From Phylloscopus collybita (taxonomy: Eukaryota > Chordata > Aves > Passeriformes > Phylloscopidae): DNA of 64,000 bases. The position numbers and the translations under genes were made by a program. Below the pieces are notes generated by a model. The model was not told the origin of the DNA, ran no database searches, and saw nothing but the letters and a program-made list of their open reading frames with translations. Within the stretch, counting starts at the first letter, position 1, and each line of letters opens with the position of its first letter. Shown here in pieces: positions 50,490-62,248 of this stretch. Where the stretch lies: NCBI GenBank assembly GCA_027886175.1, contig JAJNNQ010000002.1, positions 1,740,001 to 1,804,000 of the forward strand, read 5' to 3'.

Positions 50490-51147
50490 CCTTGTCCCTG
50501 TGCTCCCACCCTTATCTCTGTGCTCCCATCCTTGCCCCTCTGTCCCCATCCTTGTCCCTCTCCTCCCATCCCTGTCCCTCTCCTCCCATCCTTGTCCCCC
50601 TGCTTCCATCCTTGTCCCTCTGTCTCATCCTTGTCCCTCTGTCCTCATCCTTGTCCCTCTGTCTCATCCTTGTCTCTCTGCTCCCATCCTTGTCCCCCTG
50701 CTCCCATCCTTGTCCCTCTGTCTCATCCTTGTCCCTCTGTCCCATCCTTGTCCCTCTGTCCTCATCCTTGTCCCTCTGTCTCATCCTTGTCTCTCTGCTC
50801 CCATCCTTGTCCCCCTGCTCCAATCCTTGTCCCTCTGCCCCCATCCTTGTCCCTCTGTCCCCATCCTTGTCCCTCTGTCTCATCCTTATCCCTCTGTCCC
50901 ATCCTTGTCCCTCTGCTCCCATCCTTGTCCCTCTGTCCCCATCCTTGTCTCTCTGCTCCCATCCTTGTCCCTCTGCTCCCATCCTTGTCCCTCTGTCCTC
51001 ATCCTTGTCCCTCTCCTCCCATCCTTGTCCCTCCTCTCCCATCCATGTCCCCCTGCTCCCATCCTTGTCCCTCTCCTCCCATCCTTGTCCTTCTGTCCCC
51101 ATCCTTGTCCCTCTGTCCCCATCCTTGTCCCTGTCCCTCTGCTCGCA
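50490..51147. repeat. Promoter-proximal pyrimidine-rich minisatellite, 19-21-bp units, roughly 32 copies
   Basis: The units are variants of catccttgtccctctgtcc with CTCC, TCCC, TCTC or TCCT joints. The + strand is almost purely C and T with one A and one or two Gs per unit. Unit lengths of 19, 20 and 21 occur. Because no unit carries a stop codon, all frames stay open across the array, which creates long but meaningless reading frames on both strands. A higher-order copy of about 117 bp is visible: the segment starting at 50641 recurs at 50758. The array ends directly at the GC-rich promoter of the receptor gene. Confidence 0.92.
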
Positions 51148-51290
51148 CCCTGCGGGGGCTGCCGGGGGTCTCAGCGAGGTCTGAGGCTCTCGGGGCGGGC
51201 CTTGGGCAGGTGGGGGCGGGCAGAGCCTCGGCTTTTGGCAGCATCACAACAGGCAGAGGCAGCGGCAGGACCCGGCGGCTGCTGCGGAGG
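51148..51290 (+). promoter_or_regulatory. GC-rich promoter and 5-prime UTR region with two GC boxes
   Basis: The sequence changes abruptly from the C/T minisatellite to GC-rich DNA with frequent CpG. GGGGCGGG elements (SP1-type GC boxes) occur at 51192-51199 and 51213-51220, about 70-100 bp upstream of the start codon. No TATA box is evident. A TATA-less CpG promoter is usual for such receptors. The transcription start cannot be placed from sequence alone. Confidence 0.5.
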
Positions 51291-51323
51291 ATGCGAACTT
51301 TGCGCTGGCTGCTGCTGCCGCTG
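51291..51323 (+). CDS. First coding exon (signal peptide) of a class B1 GPCR of the VIP/PACAP/GHRH-receptor clade
   Basis: Seen: an ATG in a purine-rich start context (gcggagg before it) opens 11 codons, MRTLRWLLLPL. These are followed directly by a consensus 5-prime splice site (ctg, then gtgagtgag), so the exon ends in phase 0. A basic residue followed by a leucine-rich run is the start of a signal peptide. The exon sits in the only GC-rich, CpG-containing stretch of the window, with two GC boxes upstream, as expected for a first exon. It joins in frame to the exon at 62372. From family knowledge, human VIPR2 also begins with MRT-L and reaches an IHPEC motif right after signal cleavage, so the arrangement fits this clade. 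Inference: a cell-surface receptor for a VIP-like peptide, coupled to cAMP. The predicted signal segment is short (about 14 residues including the first codons of exon 2). The paralogue is unresolved. Confidence 0.62.
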
Positions 51324-51339
51324 GTGAGTGAGTGCCCGC

Positions 51340-51367
51340 GGGGGAACCGCTGGGGCGGGGCGGGGGG
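51340..51367 (+). promoter_or_regulatory. Canonical G-quadruplex motif just downstream of the exon 1 donor
   Basis: Four G runs of at least four (51340-51344, 51352-51355, 51357-51360, 51362-51367) are separated by loops of 7, 1 and 1 nt on the coding strand, 16 nt after the splice donor. This satisfies the usual G4 rule. The RNA as well as the DNA non-template strand could fold. Confidence 0.6.
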
Positions 51368-51444
51368 ACCGCACATCTGGCTCCCGGCCACAGCTGGATG
51401 GCTGCGCAGCTGCCCCGCTGCAGCCGCGGTGGGGGAGAGTCCGC

Positions 51445-54400
51445 AGAAGCTGGGGAACTTTTCTCCTAACAGGGAGCAGGCAGAAAGAGAGAAGAAAAAA
51501 AAAAAAAAAAAAAACAAAACAAAACAAAAAAAAACCCACCAAAACGAGGAAAGGGTTAAGAAGAGAAAATATAAAACGAGACAGAGGTGTTACAAGGGAG
51601 GAAAGAAAAAAAAAAATCCCGGAGTTAATGTGCTGACCTAGCTCTCCTTTCATTAAAATTTTCCAACCTCAAGATGCTGTTAATAAACGTCTTCTCATTT
51701 CCATTCATTAAAACTGCAGTTTGCAGAGCAGCCCCAAAGCCGAATGGCTGTGGCAGGGCTTTAGAAGGACGGGGGGGACAGGTCACTGTCCCAGCTGTCC
51801 TGAGAAAGGCAACTTTGCAGGACAAGGAGGATAACTAGAAAGGAACAGTTTCTCCTGATGGATGGGGGATGTTTACCCTTCTGAGAGGGCACGGATGTTT
51901 TCAGTGCTGAAGGTTTTCTAATCTCACCAAGCAGGAGCATGAAGTGCCTCGTGTCTGTGTGCACTGAGGGCAGCAGGTGAGGCTGTGCCACTGGACACAG
52001 GGGAGGAAGGATGAGCACAGGGACACAATCCAGGCACGGCCATCCCTCCCTGATCTCCAGGCTCCACCACTGGCACTGCCTGGGATGCTTAACAAAAAAA
52101 ATAGTGCAAATCCAAGCACAGTAATTTCTCTTCTTTGCCCTCAATCCTCAGCCTCGGGGAAGTGTTTGGAACCCTTCCTCCAGGTGTGATTACCCAGGGC
52201 TCGCTAATTCAAACTTTACTCATTTCGCAGGAAAACGTTCAGCGTGGGCTGGGATTCAGGCTCCTGCTGGAGTCAGGAGGGACAGAGTCACCTTCCCAGG
52301 AAACATTCCATCTTGTCCTGAGAAAGCCAGATGGAGTGGGAGCTTCTCTAGGGCCTGCTTTCCTCTGTGGGTAACTGTGAGAGCCTAAATTACAGACTGA
52401 CCCTGACCTTTCATTTCGGAATAGTGAGAGATGGGATGTAAATTTTCACACCTGCACCACTTCTGGATCTTGCAGTTTCCTCTGCATTTACACAGATTTA
52501 AGTGCAAAGGGTAGCTTGTGGGTCCTTGCCACGCAAACCTTGGCAGTGTAGCTATTATCAGGTGTAATACTGTTCTTTCATGCAGAACCAGTCAGCCTAA
52601 AGGGTTGGGCTGCTGCAGGTGAAGTGATTTTGGCATCTGGGCCAGCTTTTTTACACCTAATGGAGGCACAACTCATTCTTGCAGCTGTCAGCAGAGTGGG
52701 GCTGATCCCAAGTGATGGATCGTGCACATCTGAGGGGCTGCCATACATCATTTTAATATTGCAGCATATTGCAGCAGGCTGTGCCCATAATAAAAGAAAT
52801 TCTATAAACTGCATGATCAACACGGATTTTGGCCTCAGAATACGAACATCAGCTCCTGGTGTCTGGTGAGAGGCAGTGCTCTGAGTGTCAGTGGGGTTTG
52901 TGTCTCAATCTAGGTCTCTTTGCACGTTCAGTTAAAGAGTCAGGGAAGGCCTGAGACCCCCAGGATGTAGTGAGGAAATAAACCTTTCCTATTTCAAAGG
53001 ATGGTGTCCGAGCAGAGAAATAATTCCTGTATGGGTTCTGCAAATAAGTCATTAATCAGATATGAAAAGAAACCCGAGGGCTAATGCTGAAAACTTCCTC
53101 TGTGGAACTGGGTACTGTCACCTCCTGTCAGCTCCACAGGGATGTTGCAGGATATACTTTGTGCCTTGCAGAATAGAGTCCTTGACACTAAAAAAATTAC
53201 CATTCACTGGTAACTGACAAGGAACAGAGAACAGTGGAGGCTGAAATGCCTAAAAATTACTTTTTCCTGTCAGAAAGGGTTCAGAGTCTCAGGAAGCAGA
53301 GGACAAGGAGCAGAAAAGACCCAGCCTTCACTGCCTTCATGCTGTGCTAAACTGCTTTCCTCTTCAAACACCTACATTTCCCATTTCTGGGAAGGGCTTT
53401 AGCCTGATCTAATGAATGGAGGAGAGAATGGAAACACAGGCTGGTCACCACTGAGCTGTACATTCCCTTCAGCAAAGTATTTCTCATGCTAATGGACGTG
53501 TGCATCCAAATCCATGGCAAGATCCTGACTCCCATTGAAACATAGCTGGGTGTCTAAATTTCTGTGTTTAATTTGTGCTTCTTCTACCAGCCTGGTCCCT
53601 GCAGACCTTCAATTCCTCTCCTTGGGGAGCTGGATGTGTGGAATAATCTGGTTTTAGGTGGTTTTTTTTAGCCTGGAGGGAGTTAATGGAGGGAGACAAG
53701 CTCCTGTACAGGCAGTCACTGTCCTCAAACAGGTGTCTGAGCAGAGTAGGAGGAATCCTTCCCTGGAACTGCTTGTCTGCTTTCACTGATCATTAAGGGA
53801 GGCTTGATGAGGGAATTTAGATTAATCATCTACAATTAACTATCTAAAATTAGGAATCTGGTCTAAAGCTACTCATTGAGCCTCCTTCAGGATTACTGGG
53901 AGGAGATGGAAACACTCCAGGAATACAGATCAATTAAATAAACTTGCTGCAGGACTTCGACTTCCAGGTTTCAGAACTTTGGGATTAGATGACATGAATC
54001 TCACCTGCAGGCAAAAAAAAAAAAAAAAAAAAAAATGGATACAGAAAAGGAGAAAATTCTCTTTAATTTACAGGAATACTGGCAGTAGCAGAAAATGGGG
54101 ATCCTCAGTTGTTAGTGTTCTGTTATTCTTCAAGCATTAGTAATAATTAAATGCTCTACCCAATTTTGCAGAGCACTGATAAATTAATTTTTCTCAAGGT
54201 AATATTAATTACACAGCCTTCATACACAACATAAATTAGTATCGCTGTGTTGTCTCATAAAGAATACCTGTGAGTGAATAAATATAATGATACACATGGA
54301 TAAATATGTACAGCAAGTGCTGTTCTCTATAAGGTCATGCAGTTAAACACAGTCATATAAACACAGTCCAATCCACAGAGGAGCATTCAAGCATTGCTTC

Positions 54401-54649
54401 AATGTCTTGAAAACAATATTGAAAATATGCTCCTCTAAATGACTGTGAGGCAATCAGTGTCTCAGCTTCCCTTCTTCCATAGGTAATCAAGTTAGAGAGA
54501 GAAAACAAACAAGAAAATATCCTCTAGGTAGTCATTTTCAGCCAAAAAGACTCCTGAAATAATCTATTTAACTGACTGAAGAGAAAGATTGGAAATGAGC
54601 CTGTAGCTTTGGGGTTGGAAGCTTCTGGGATTGGGGGCTTGTCAGAGCT
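51445..54649. other. Intron 1, first part; no further exon seen
   Basis: An A-rich stretch at 51490-51620, then unique-looking DNA with a 23-nt A run (54013-54035). Confidence 0.5.
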
Positions 54650-55200
54650 GGAAGGTGAGGGCAGGACTTTGTGTGAGAGCTGAATGCACAGCTGGGGACT
54701 GGAGTTCTGTCACTGCTGGGGTGACCTGGTGCTTTCCAGAGTCTGTGATGCCTTGGGAAGGCTGAGCTGGAACAGAGACTGGACAGAGATGGAGAATAAA
54801 GTAGAGATTTATTAAAAGGCCTTTAAGGACACACCTTGGGCAGGACAAGAGCCTGGCCAGGGCTACACCCAAGGTGGATCCAAAATGGACACAAAATGGA
54901 CCCAAAATGGGCACAAAATGGTCACAAAATGGACAAATGGTCACGAGGTCTCACCCTTTGATCAGTTCTGGTCCATTTGCACTTTGGGGTTGAATTGTCC
55001 AATCCCAGCTCCAGCTGATGCAGTCCCACCCTTCTTGTTTTCTCCCTCCAGCCCCCACTGTTTGTGCTTTTGGGCCTGGAAACTTGTCCCAGCTGTCCTT
55101 GGTGTGCAGCAGGAGCAGGATTTGTTTTGTGTCCCTGCTGTGTGCAGAGCTGAGTGACCCTGGATGTGAGGCTGAGAGCTGCACCCCTGGGCAGCACAGA
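54650..55200. mobile_element. LTR-like element with an internal 11-bp minisatellite
   Basis: A poly(A)-signal-bearing core (aataaa 54794-54799 on +, and tttatt 54808-54813, which is AATAAA on the minus strand) is joined to a GC-richer stretch ending near 'gggcagcaca' at 55198. That would give a TGTGCTGCC start on the minus strand. The style matches avian ERV LTRs, but I could not define both ends or a target duplication, so orientation is left open. Confidence 0.4.
54881..54942. repeat. 11-bp minisatellite, about six units
   Basis: caaaatgg starts at 54881, 54892, 54903, 54914 and 54925, each 11 bp apart, with a shortened last unit (caaatgg) at 54934. It lies inside the LTR-like element. Confidence 0.85.
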
Positions 55201-57340
55201 ACCTGAAATAAAGGAAAGCTGAAACTTTAAGGCATCATCCACAGTGGTAAACGTGGCTTAGGGATGATGGAAAAAAACCTGATGGATGCTACTGAGCTTG
55301 TAAGAGTTGAGTTGACTTTTTTTTTTTTTTTTTTACTGCATAAGAAATCTCTGTTTTGTAAAGTTTCTTGTTTTCTGACATAACACAGCACTACACATAT
55401 GGCACTATAAATATCCCAGAATTAATTATAGGCCAGGGCTTGGACAGGAAGGTTTATCGGCAGTGACTGGGAATGTAGCTATGGAATGAACAGGAGCTCA
55501 TGGAGCTTGGGGTGGGCCCCAGATCCCTCCAAAGCACATGTGAAAATTGGCTTCAGTGTCCTGCGCTCCCCAGTCTTAAAGATTTTTAATTAGCACTTGG
55601 TTTTTTGAGAAGGAGTTAAGCAGATGGAAGGTTTAGATGAGATACATTAGCAGACTGGGAAGTTTATGAAAAAGGCTGAGGTTTTCTATCATTCAACCTG
55701 TCTTCAACATTTTTTTTTTTCCTGTTAATCTTCCTCCATCCTAAAAGCCCCTCCTGCCCACCAAAGTTTCACTGAAAAATTGTGCGTATTCCAAAGTATT
55801 TCCTGATTCTCCTGCCTGATGTCTTTGGCAATCCTGGCCAACTTTCAGGACTAACTGAACACTTCATTGCACACTTAAAAATGGGGATGCAGGAGCTGTC
55901 TTTGCTGTGCTTTTCTGTATTCTAAAATACCAGGTGAGTGTTAATCCTCCAAGGTGGGAGTCCGTGTGTGACATGAACGGCAGACAACACTTCGTGAGGG
56001 AGAACTAAAATATTCAGGCATCAGAGTCATATCAGAAGAACTGGGGAAGCACAGACAGCGGGAACTGGGAGTACAGGATTAGTTTCAGAGCATATCTGAG
56101 ATGGGATCTGAGTGAATGCAAGCTGAGGAGACAGAGGCAGAGAGAAAAGCGATGAATATTCTCAGTCAGTGATTTATGTACTTGACGCAAAACCTGTTTG
56201 TGAGGCTTTAGGATTGCAGAGCACTGGAGGCTGAAACAGATCACTGGAAAGAGCCTTCAAGTTCTTGAAGCCTTCTCATCTTGTCAATGAATTCAGGCAA
56301 TTCTTCGAGCTTTGATTAATTTTCAAAAAAAAGACTGAGTGTTACTGCTGGCTCTTTGATCCCCTGGAATTGCTTTTTCAAAGGTGAATAATATATTCAG
56401 TGCCCAGCTTTGAAGCACTTCCCTAATTTTCAGAGAGCATAGAAAATGTCCCTACTTTTCCCCAAGTGTGCTAATGGACTTCTTAATGAGTGAAGATCTG
56501 TCTTTTTTGTGACATCTAAATTACAGTTTTCCTACCCCACAGAAGCTTAGGAGCACCATTTTTGAATGGACTCTCAGGAAATATTGCTTTTAATTGAACT
56601 GCACTAAGCGTGGCATGAGGATGTTGCTAGAAATACTCCTCCCAGTGCTTGCTAAAGCTCCTGTTGTCCAACATAAATATATCAAAGCCCAAAGTGCCAT
56701 TACTTTGATTTTTCTGTGCAGATTTGGGGAAATAAATAAACTGTTGTGGAACAGAGGAAATAGAAAACAATGTCATACTACTCTCAGTGAATAAGTCACT
56801 TAAGGTTTTGGCACAATAACCTTAAAAGATGTGAACAAAATGGAGTCTAAAAGTAAAGGCTTCTGTCTCTCTAAACTGTCTCAGGTTTTTAGCATACTCA
56901 TGGTTGTCACAGGTAATTTTTTAGTGTTCACTGTGTTCCAGGCAAGATTGGTTTTGTGGTAAGGACTAGGAGTCAAAACCGTGTATTTTGACTCAAATTG
57001 GTCAGTAACATTCAATCCAGGGGAAAAACAAAAAAAACCACCAAAAACCAACAAACACTTTTGTGTGGTGATGCTCAGGAATGCAAAGCTCAATTCCTTG
57101 AGGAATGTCCTGAACATTTCCTGAAATCTCTGTTTTATGTGCAAATCTTGGCTGGAAAGCACCCCACTGTGATTTCCAGTGAGAGTCAGGCCAGGTTGCT
57201 GTCGAGATATTGGGAAATATTGAACCAAGGAACAACATTTTAAATCAGCCTCTTCCACCTCTGGCTGTGGCAGGGAACACTGTGCCATATTGGACGTGTC
57301 TGCCTCAGAAAGCTCTGCTCTGCTTTGGTTCCTAAATTTT

Positions 57341-57342
<2 letters not shown>
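55201..57342. other. Intron 1, no exon or repeat recognised apart from T runs
   Basis: Unique-looking DNA. Confidence 0.5.

Positions 57343-57381
<39 letters not shown>
57343..57381. repeat. Poly-T, 39 nt, intron 1
   Basis: Uninterrupted T run. Confidence 0.97.
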
Positions 57382-57384
<3 letters not shown>

Positions 57385-57789
57385 GGTGAGCAGGAGCTAT
57401 TCTTTTCCTACAAAAGCCACCTTTTCAGCAGATGCCTCCCAAATTGCCACAATATGTCCCTGCACCAAATGCAGAGTTCCTGCTTTCTGGAAAGATCCAT
57501 TGCCCAACCCCTGTAGGCAGATTAGAGCAAAAACTTTTCACTTAAGGCTTTGTGAGACTAATAACAGAAAATAAGCCATAGACAACAAATTGCAAGTAAT
57601 GCTCTGCCCACAAGGCTTTTCTTAAACTATGCGATGGTTTAATGTTTTTCTTTCCCTTAAAGCCTGAGGAAAACCAACAAATTGAAGCATCATCACTGCT
57701 CTTGATTTCTTGTATATGTGTCATTTTTGCTTTAGTTTTTTCCTGTCCAACAGTGGCATTACTTTCAGCAAGGCTGCATGTTTATAAAT

Positions 57790-58150
57790 TAATAGCTGAA
57801 GTTAACCCCTTTCCCTCAGCCCCCCGGAGACCCGGTGCCAGCTCAGATTTAGGGAGGTTAGGGTGGGGGAAACTCCAAGATAAGAACATAAAACCAAAGG
57901 AGGCTCTTACCCCGAGATGTGGTTCCAAGGTTTATTTCCTGAAGGTATCCCAAGGCAAAAGAGCACGACCCCGAAGGGAAAGGGGGTTTTATCCCTTTCA
58001 GGGTAAGGGGCAGAGTTACCTATGCCCAAAGGCCATAGGTCAGAGTCAAAGGACAGGTAAAGTTCCACAGGGGGAGGGGATACCAAAAGAATACAACAAA
58101 TAGCACCAGCCTCGTTTTTTTGTTTCTTAGGGGATAGTCTGTAGGTTGCA
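57790..58150 (-). mobile_element. Possible LTR, minus strand, ends not resolved
   Basis: Read on the minus strand it shows a TATA-like 'gataaaacccc', then about 50-60 bp later a poly(A) signal 'aataaaccttgg', then a GC-richer tail. This is the order of a retroviral LTR. No inverted termini or target duplication were found. Confidence 0.3.
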
Positions 58151-58348
58151 TCTGAGATCAGGCTTGATGCTGATTTTCAAACCCTGAAGCGTCAATGACA
58201 TTGAATCTCTGCACTGGCCTCTGATAAGAAGTCTGGGCTCCTGTGGCTGTAGCCCTGCCCACCTCAAATCCAGTAACCCAGAAGGAAACAAACTTTGAGC
58301 CAATGGTGAATTGTGTCAGGGGGATTGACTGCAGCAGCACCATGGGTA

Positions 58349-58510
58349 TCAAAGAATCCCAGAATGGCTTGGGTTGGAAGGGACCTTAAAGATCATCCAG
58401 TTCCATCTCTGACTCCTTCCACTATCCCAGGTTGCTCCAAGCCCTGTCCAGCCTGGCCTTGGACACTTCCAGGGATCCAGGGGCAGCCACAGCTGCTCTG
58501 GGTACTCTGT
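58349..58510 (-). mobile_element. CR1 LINE 3-prime fragment in intron 1
   Basis: 'agaatcccagaatggcttgg', 'gaagggaccttaaagatcat', 'ggttgctccaagccctgtcc' and 'ccttggacacttccaggga' in reversed CR1 order. Confidence 0.87.
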
Positions 58511-58672
58511 GTCAGCACTTCCCCAACCTCTGAGTATCACTACCAGTCAATCAGGATTTCCAAAACAAACCATGAAATCATGATTTCTGATGATTTATCA
58601 CTGTTTTCAGAGGCAGGAGGCAGGGCTACATGGAGCTGTTTTAGCAGTTCCTCTGTCACTTGTAAAACCAAG

Positions 58673-59458
58673 TGTCTTGGTTTGGACAGACAGGTATCTG
58701 CCAGGGAAAGCTGGAGTTTCCCTTAGAATGGAGAATGTAAACCCCTCACCCCCTCCAAATTATGCAATTTTGCAATTAAGGGCTTTCAGGCAAAGATTTG
58801 GGAATAGGAATAACAGTTCTTTACTAGGAATACTAACAATACAAATGTAGTAGAAAACAAAACCACCTAACCAAACCAGCAAACAAACAAACAAAAATTT
58901 TGGAAAACCCTGACAGAGTCAGAGCTACAACCTCACACCCTGTTGGTCAGGGTGCTGGAAGCAGTCCAAAAGTGAGTCCTCCTGGAGTGGCAGAGGTGGT
59001 TCTGGTGGAGCCGAGATGATCCTGTAGAAAATGGGTCCAGTGGTGGTGAGAAGGGTCCAGTGATGGTGAGAAGGGTCCAGTCTTCCTCCAGGAATCAGGT
59101 GAAGCCGGATACTTCGTGTTCCTGCGTCTCAGTTTTTATTTAGATAGGAATGGTTGGCTCCCCCCACTGGGTGAAGCATCTCACAATGGGACAACTTGTG
59201 ACAAGCTTGGGGAGAAGAACAGCTTGGGGAGAAGAACAGCTTGGGAGAACAGCCTGAGGAGTATAAATGGCCCATTGTGAAAGAGATATGAAACACTGCC
59301 CCGCCTGGTTTTAACAGTTTGCCCATTTTCAGAAGGCACCTGCCCCCCTCCCCCCAGAATAACAAGGGATAAAGAAAAAAAACAACAACCAAACATCTCC
59401 CCAACTGCTTTCAGCAAATGAAATAGAATACACATTTTTGGTTCCATAACCCAAGACA
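58673..59458 (-). mobile_element. Solo LTR, family B, antisense in intron 1 of the receptor gene
   Basis: Runs on the + strand from TGTCTTGGTTTGG to ACCCAAGACA, the reverse complement of the copy at 34975. It is flanked by a perfect CCAAG duplication (58668-58672 and 59459-59463). It holds a 17-bp motif repeated three times, the third copy shortened (59204-59250), and a duplicated 'gtgagaagggtccag' block near 59047-59079. At 786 bp it is the longest family member. Confidence 0.85.
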
Positions 59459-59463
59459 CCAAG

Positions 59464-59807
59464 GCAGTACCAGGGGTGGGGTATGAGCTTCCCCAGCCAC
59501 TGTAAATGGAGAACTCCTCCTTTTTTCCAACAGCTCTGATGAATGATGGTGATTGAGGCTCTGGTTCGGCAGGTGTGGATTCACCAAAGGAGAGCAGGCA
59601 GGAGATGCAGCCTGCCTTGAGCAGGAGTCTGGCACACTCACTCAGTGTCCCTCATTCACCTGCCTGTGTCTCTCAGACTGACTTTTGGAGAAAAGATAAC
59701 TCTTCCTCCTCTGATTTTTTTTTTCAGAACTTATTCTGTGTGTTTCTAGGATTCCCAACTTTTCTGGCATGAGATGCAAGTTAGTTTAACCCCACCACTC
59801 CTCAGTG

Positions 59808-59855
<48 letters not shown>

Positions 59856-62007
59856 CTAAGACACTGCAAATGTTGTGGTTTGTTTGCATTTTGGGTTATG
59901 CCTTTTAGCATAATTTTTAAGCAGAGGACTCAGTGTATGTGGTAGAGCATCATCTCAAAATGCCATGATTTTTAAACACCAAACCCAAGAATACTCCAAA
60001 TACAAAATTATCACTGTAACAGAATCCAGGAATTCCAGAAAGCAGAGGGATGGCTTTTCCCCTGTCCAGCTGAATCCACCTTTATGAACTGAAATAGTGA
60101 GAGATTTATGGAGCAATTATTTTGTTACTTCCACTCAGAGAATTCATTTGTTATGTGGGCAAACTGCAAAGTGAAATATCTGTTTAAATGTAAAGTGATG
60201 AGCAGGGATCCTATTAATACCTGAAAAATTTCATTTCAGAATAGAGTTACTGCAGTTGGAGCAAAAAGTACTATTTAAAGAGTCATTCATGCTGATTTAT
60301 AAAATGTATTTTGAATTACCCACTGGAGTATTGTAATGCATGAAAAAGCACCGTGTCTTAACTTTCTTTTCAAACAGTGCCCCTAATCCTCTTTCTGTTC
60401 TAATATTAGCATGGATGAGCCATCTCTGGGGCCTCATAATTAAGACAAGTCTGTCTATGCTACTTTAAAACCCAAATGTAGGCAGAATTTTTAAAGGTTT
60501 TTAAAGATAAAGTTGTGCTCTAATTTTTGCCCCTCGGCAGATATTATTGCCAAGATGGAATACTCTTCATAACTTCTAGTAACATCTCTGTGGAAGCTAA
60601 AAGAAATCATGGTTGCTCTGCTCACTGAAAAACATTTTGAAGGCCAACAAATCAGTTTTCTAAGATTGAAAAGGCAATATTGAAGTGATGTTCACATCTG
60701 CATTGACTTTTCAAAGTCATTAGAGGTTTAAACAGCCTACAGTCTTCCTCAAAAACATGTTGGGAAGCCTTTAGTCCATCATTTCCCATTAAAATTCCTG
60801 CTAACTGAGCCCTTGGCTTTGTCTTGAGTAGCGTAAGTTAAAAAGAAGCAAGCAACAAAACAAAAAAGGAAAATTTCTATTCCATATAAGACTCCTCATG
60901 TCTTGAGCATCCCAATATCCCAAAAGAGGCTTTGGTCCAGGTCTCTGGATACAGTTCAGTGGCTTTTTTTTTGCTCAGTTTAATTCAGTTTCCTAAAAGT
61001 GGGTGTGTAGAAGCATTTGAGACATCATTTGAGACTTCCAATAATGCATTTCACACAGGGCTGACAAAATTAATGCAGAATCTACACAAGAGGGCTGAGA
61101 TACCTTTTAACATCCCAAACAGCACCAAGCATTTCTGGGGGACTGAGACATCCTTGAAATCCCCAAGGACTGCAAAAGACGCTGAGATAACAAATCAAGT
61201 GCAGGCACTGACATGTAGCTTCTTCCTCAGAATTTATTTGCCTTTGCAGAGGAAGCTATTTTGGGGTTGTGTGGGTTATTAAGAACATCTGCACAATCAC
61301 AGGAGTTATGGTACAGGACTACAAGGGACATGAAATCTTCTGGAGTGGGAGATGGAGGTCAAGCAAAAACCATGGCAATAAATGGGACTAAATATCTGCA
61401 GCTAAGAGGTTGAATTTAGACCCTATTCAACAACTGCTGTCTAGAAATCCATTTAACTGCTTAAATGTACCTTAATCTGTAAGATATATATAAAAAAATC
61501 CTTAAGATTCCCAGAAAAATCATTATTTTTTCACATTTTTCATCTGTTAAAATAGGATTAGCTCCTCAGTCCAATGTGTGGAACATCCTCAGATAACACA
61601 TTCATAGAATTTTTCAATCATTGAGATTAAACTATGGCCAAGGCTGCTATTCTTTAAATAAATTTATTTGATTTTAGTTGGTTTATGGAGAAGAAATGTT
61701 TCTGTGGTCAGGCTGTATTTAGGTTTGGAGAACTTGATGTGAATAATCCCACAACTTGTGGATTCATCCAGTTTTGGCCAGCTGGTAAATATGTGAAAAT
61801 CCAAAAACTGCGAACATCATTTAAGATTTGTGGAAAACATAACTGCAAAGGGAAAGGGATAAAAATGTCCAGATTGGAGAAGAGGTGCTATATAAGCTGA
61901 TTATTTTGGCACACTGAAGAATGCATGCAGAATGTACACCCAGAAATGTACACAAATTTATAATTATTTGGGATCACAGACTCCTCCTGCCATTATATGT
62001 TCTATTT
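59464..62007. other. Intron 1, last part
   Basis: After the 47-nt T run the sequence is AT-rich and repeat-poor. 60080-60720 has the look of possible conserved non-coding DNA, but this is unproven. Confidence 0.45.
59809..59855. repeat. Poly-T, 47 nt, intron 1
   Basis: The longest homopolymer in the window. Confidence 0.97.
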
Positions 62008-62248
62008 GGAAAAACAAAACAAAACAAAAAACCCCAAACCAAACCCTCCAAAAACAAACAAACAAACAAACAACACCAAAAAACCCCCAAACAAACAACA
62101 CAAAAAAAATCCCCAAACAAAAAACAAAACAAACCAACAAAACACCACCACCACCACAACAAAAAAAACCCCAACAAACATAAAAAAACCCCAAAACAAA
62201 CAAAAAACCCCAACCCACAAACAAACAAACAAACAAACCCAAACCCAA
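62008..62248. repeat. A/C-only tract about 120 bp upstream of exon 2
   Basis: CAAA, AAACCCC and CCACCA units over about 240 nt, ending about 120 bp before the exon 2 acceptor. Confidence 0.92.

Noticed and set aside
50490..51147. Regular repeats resembling a CRISPR array
   Set aside because: Units are contiguous without unique spacers and the context is a vertebrate genome.
50478..51641. A 387-residue open frame reading through into the true start codon at 51291
   Set aside because: The first two thirds are minisatellite translation. The frame is open in all phases there. Only the 33 nt at 51291-51323 before the donor are supported as coding.
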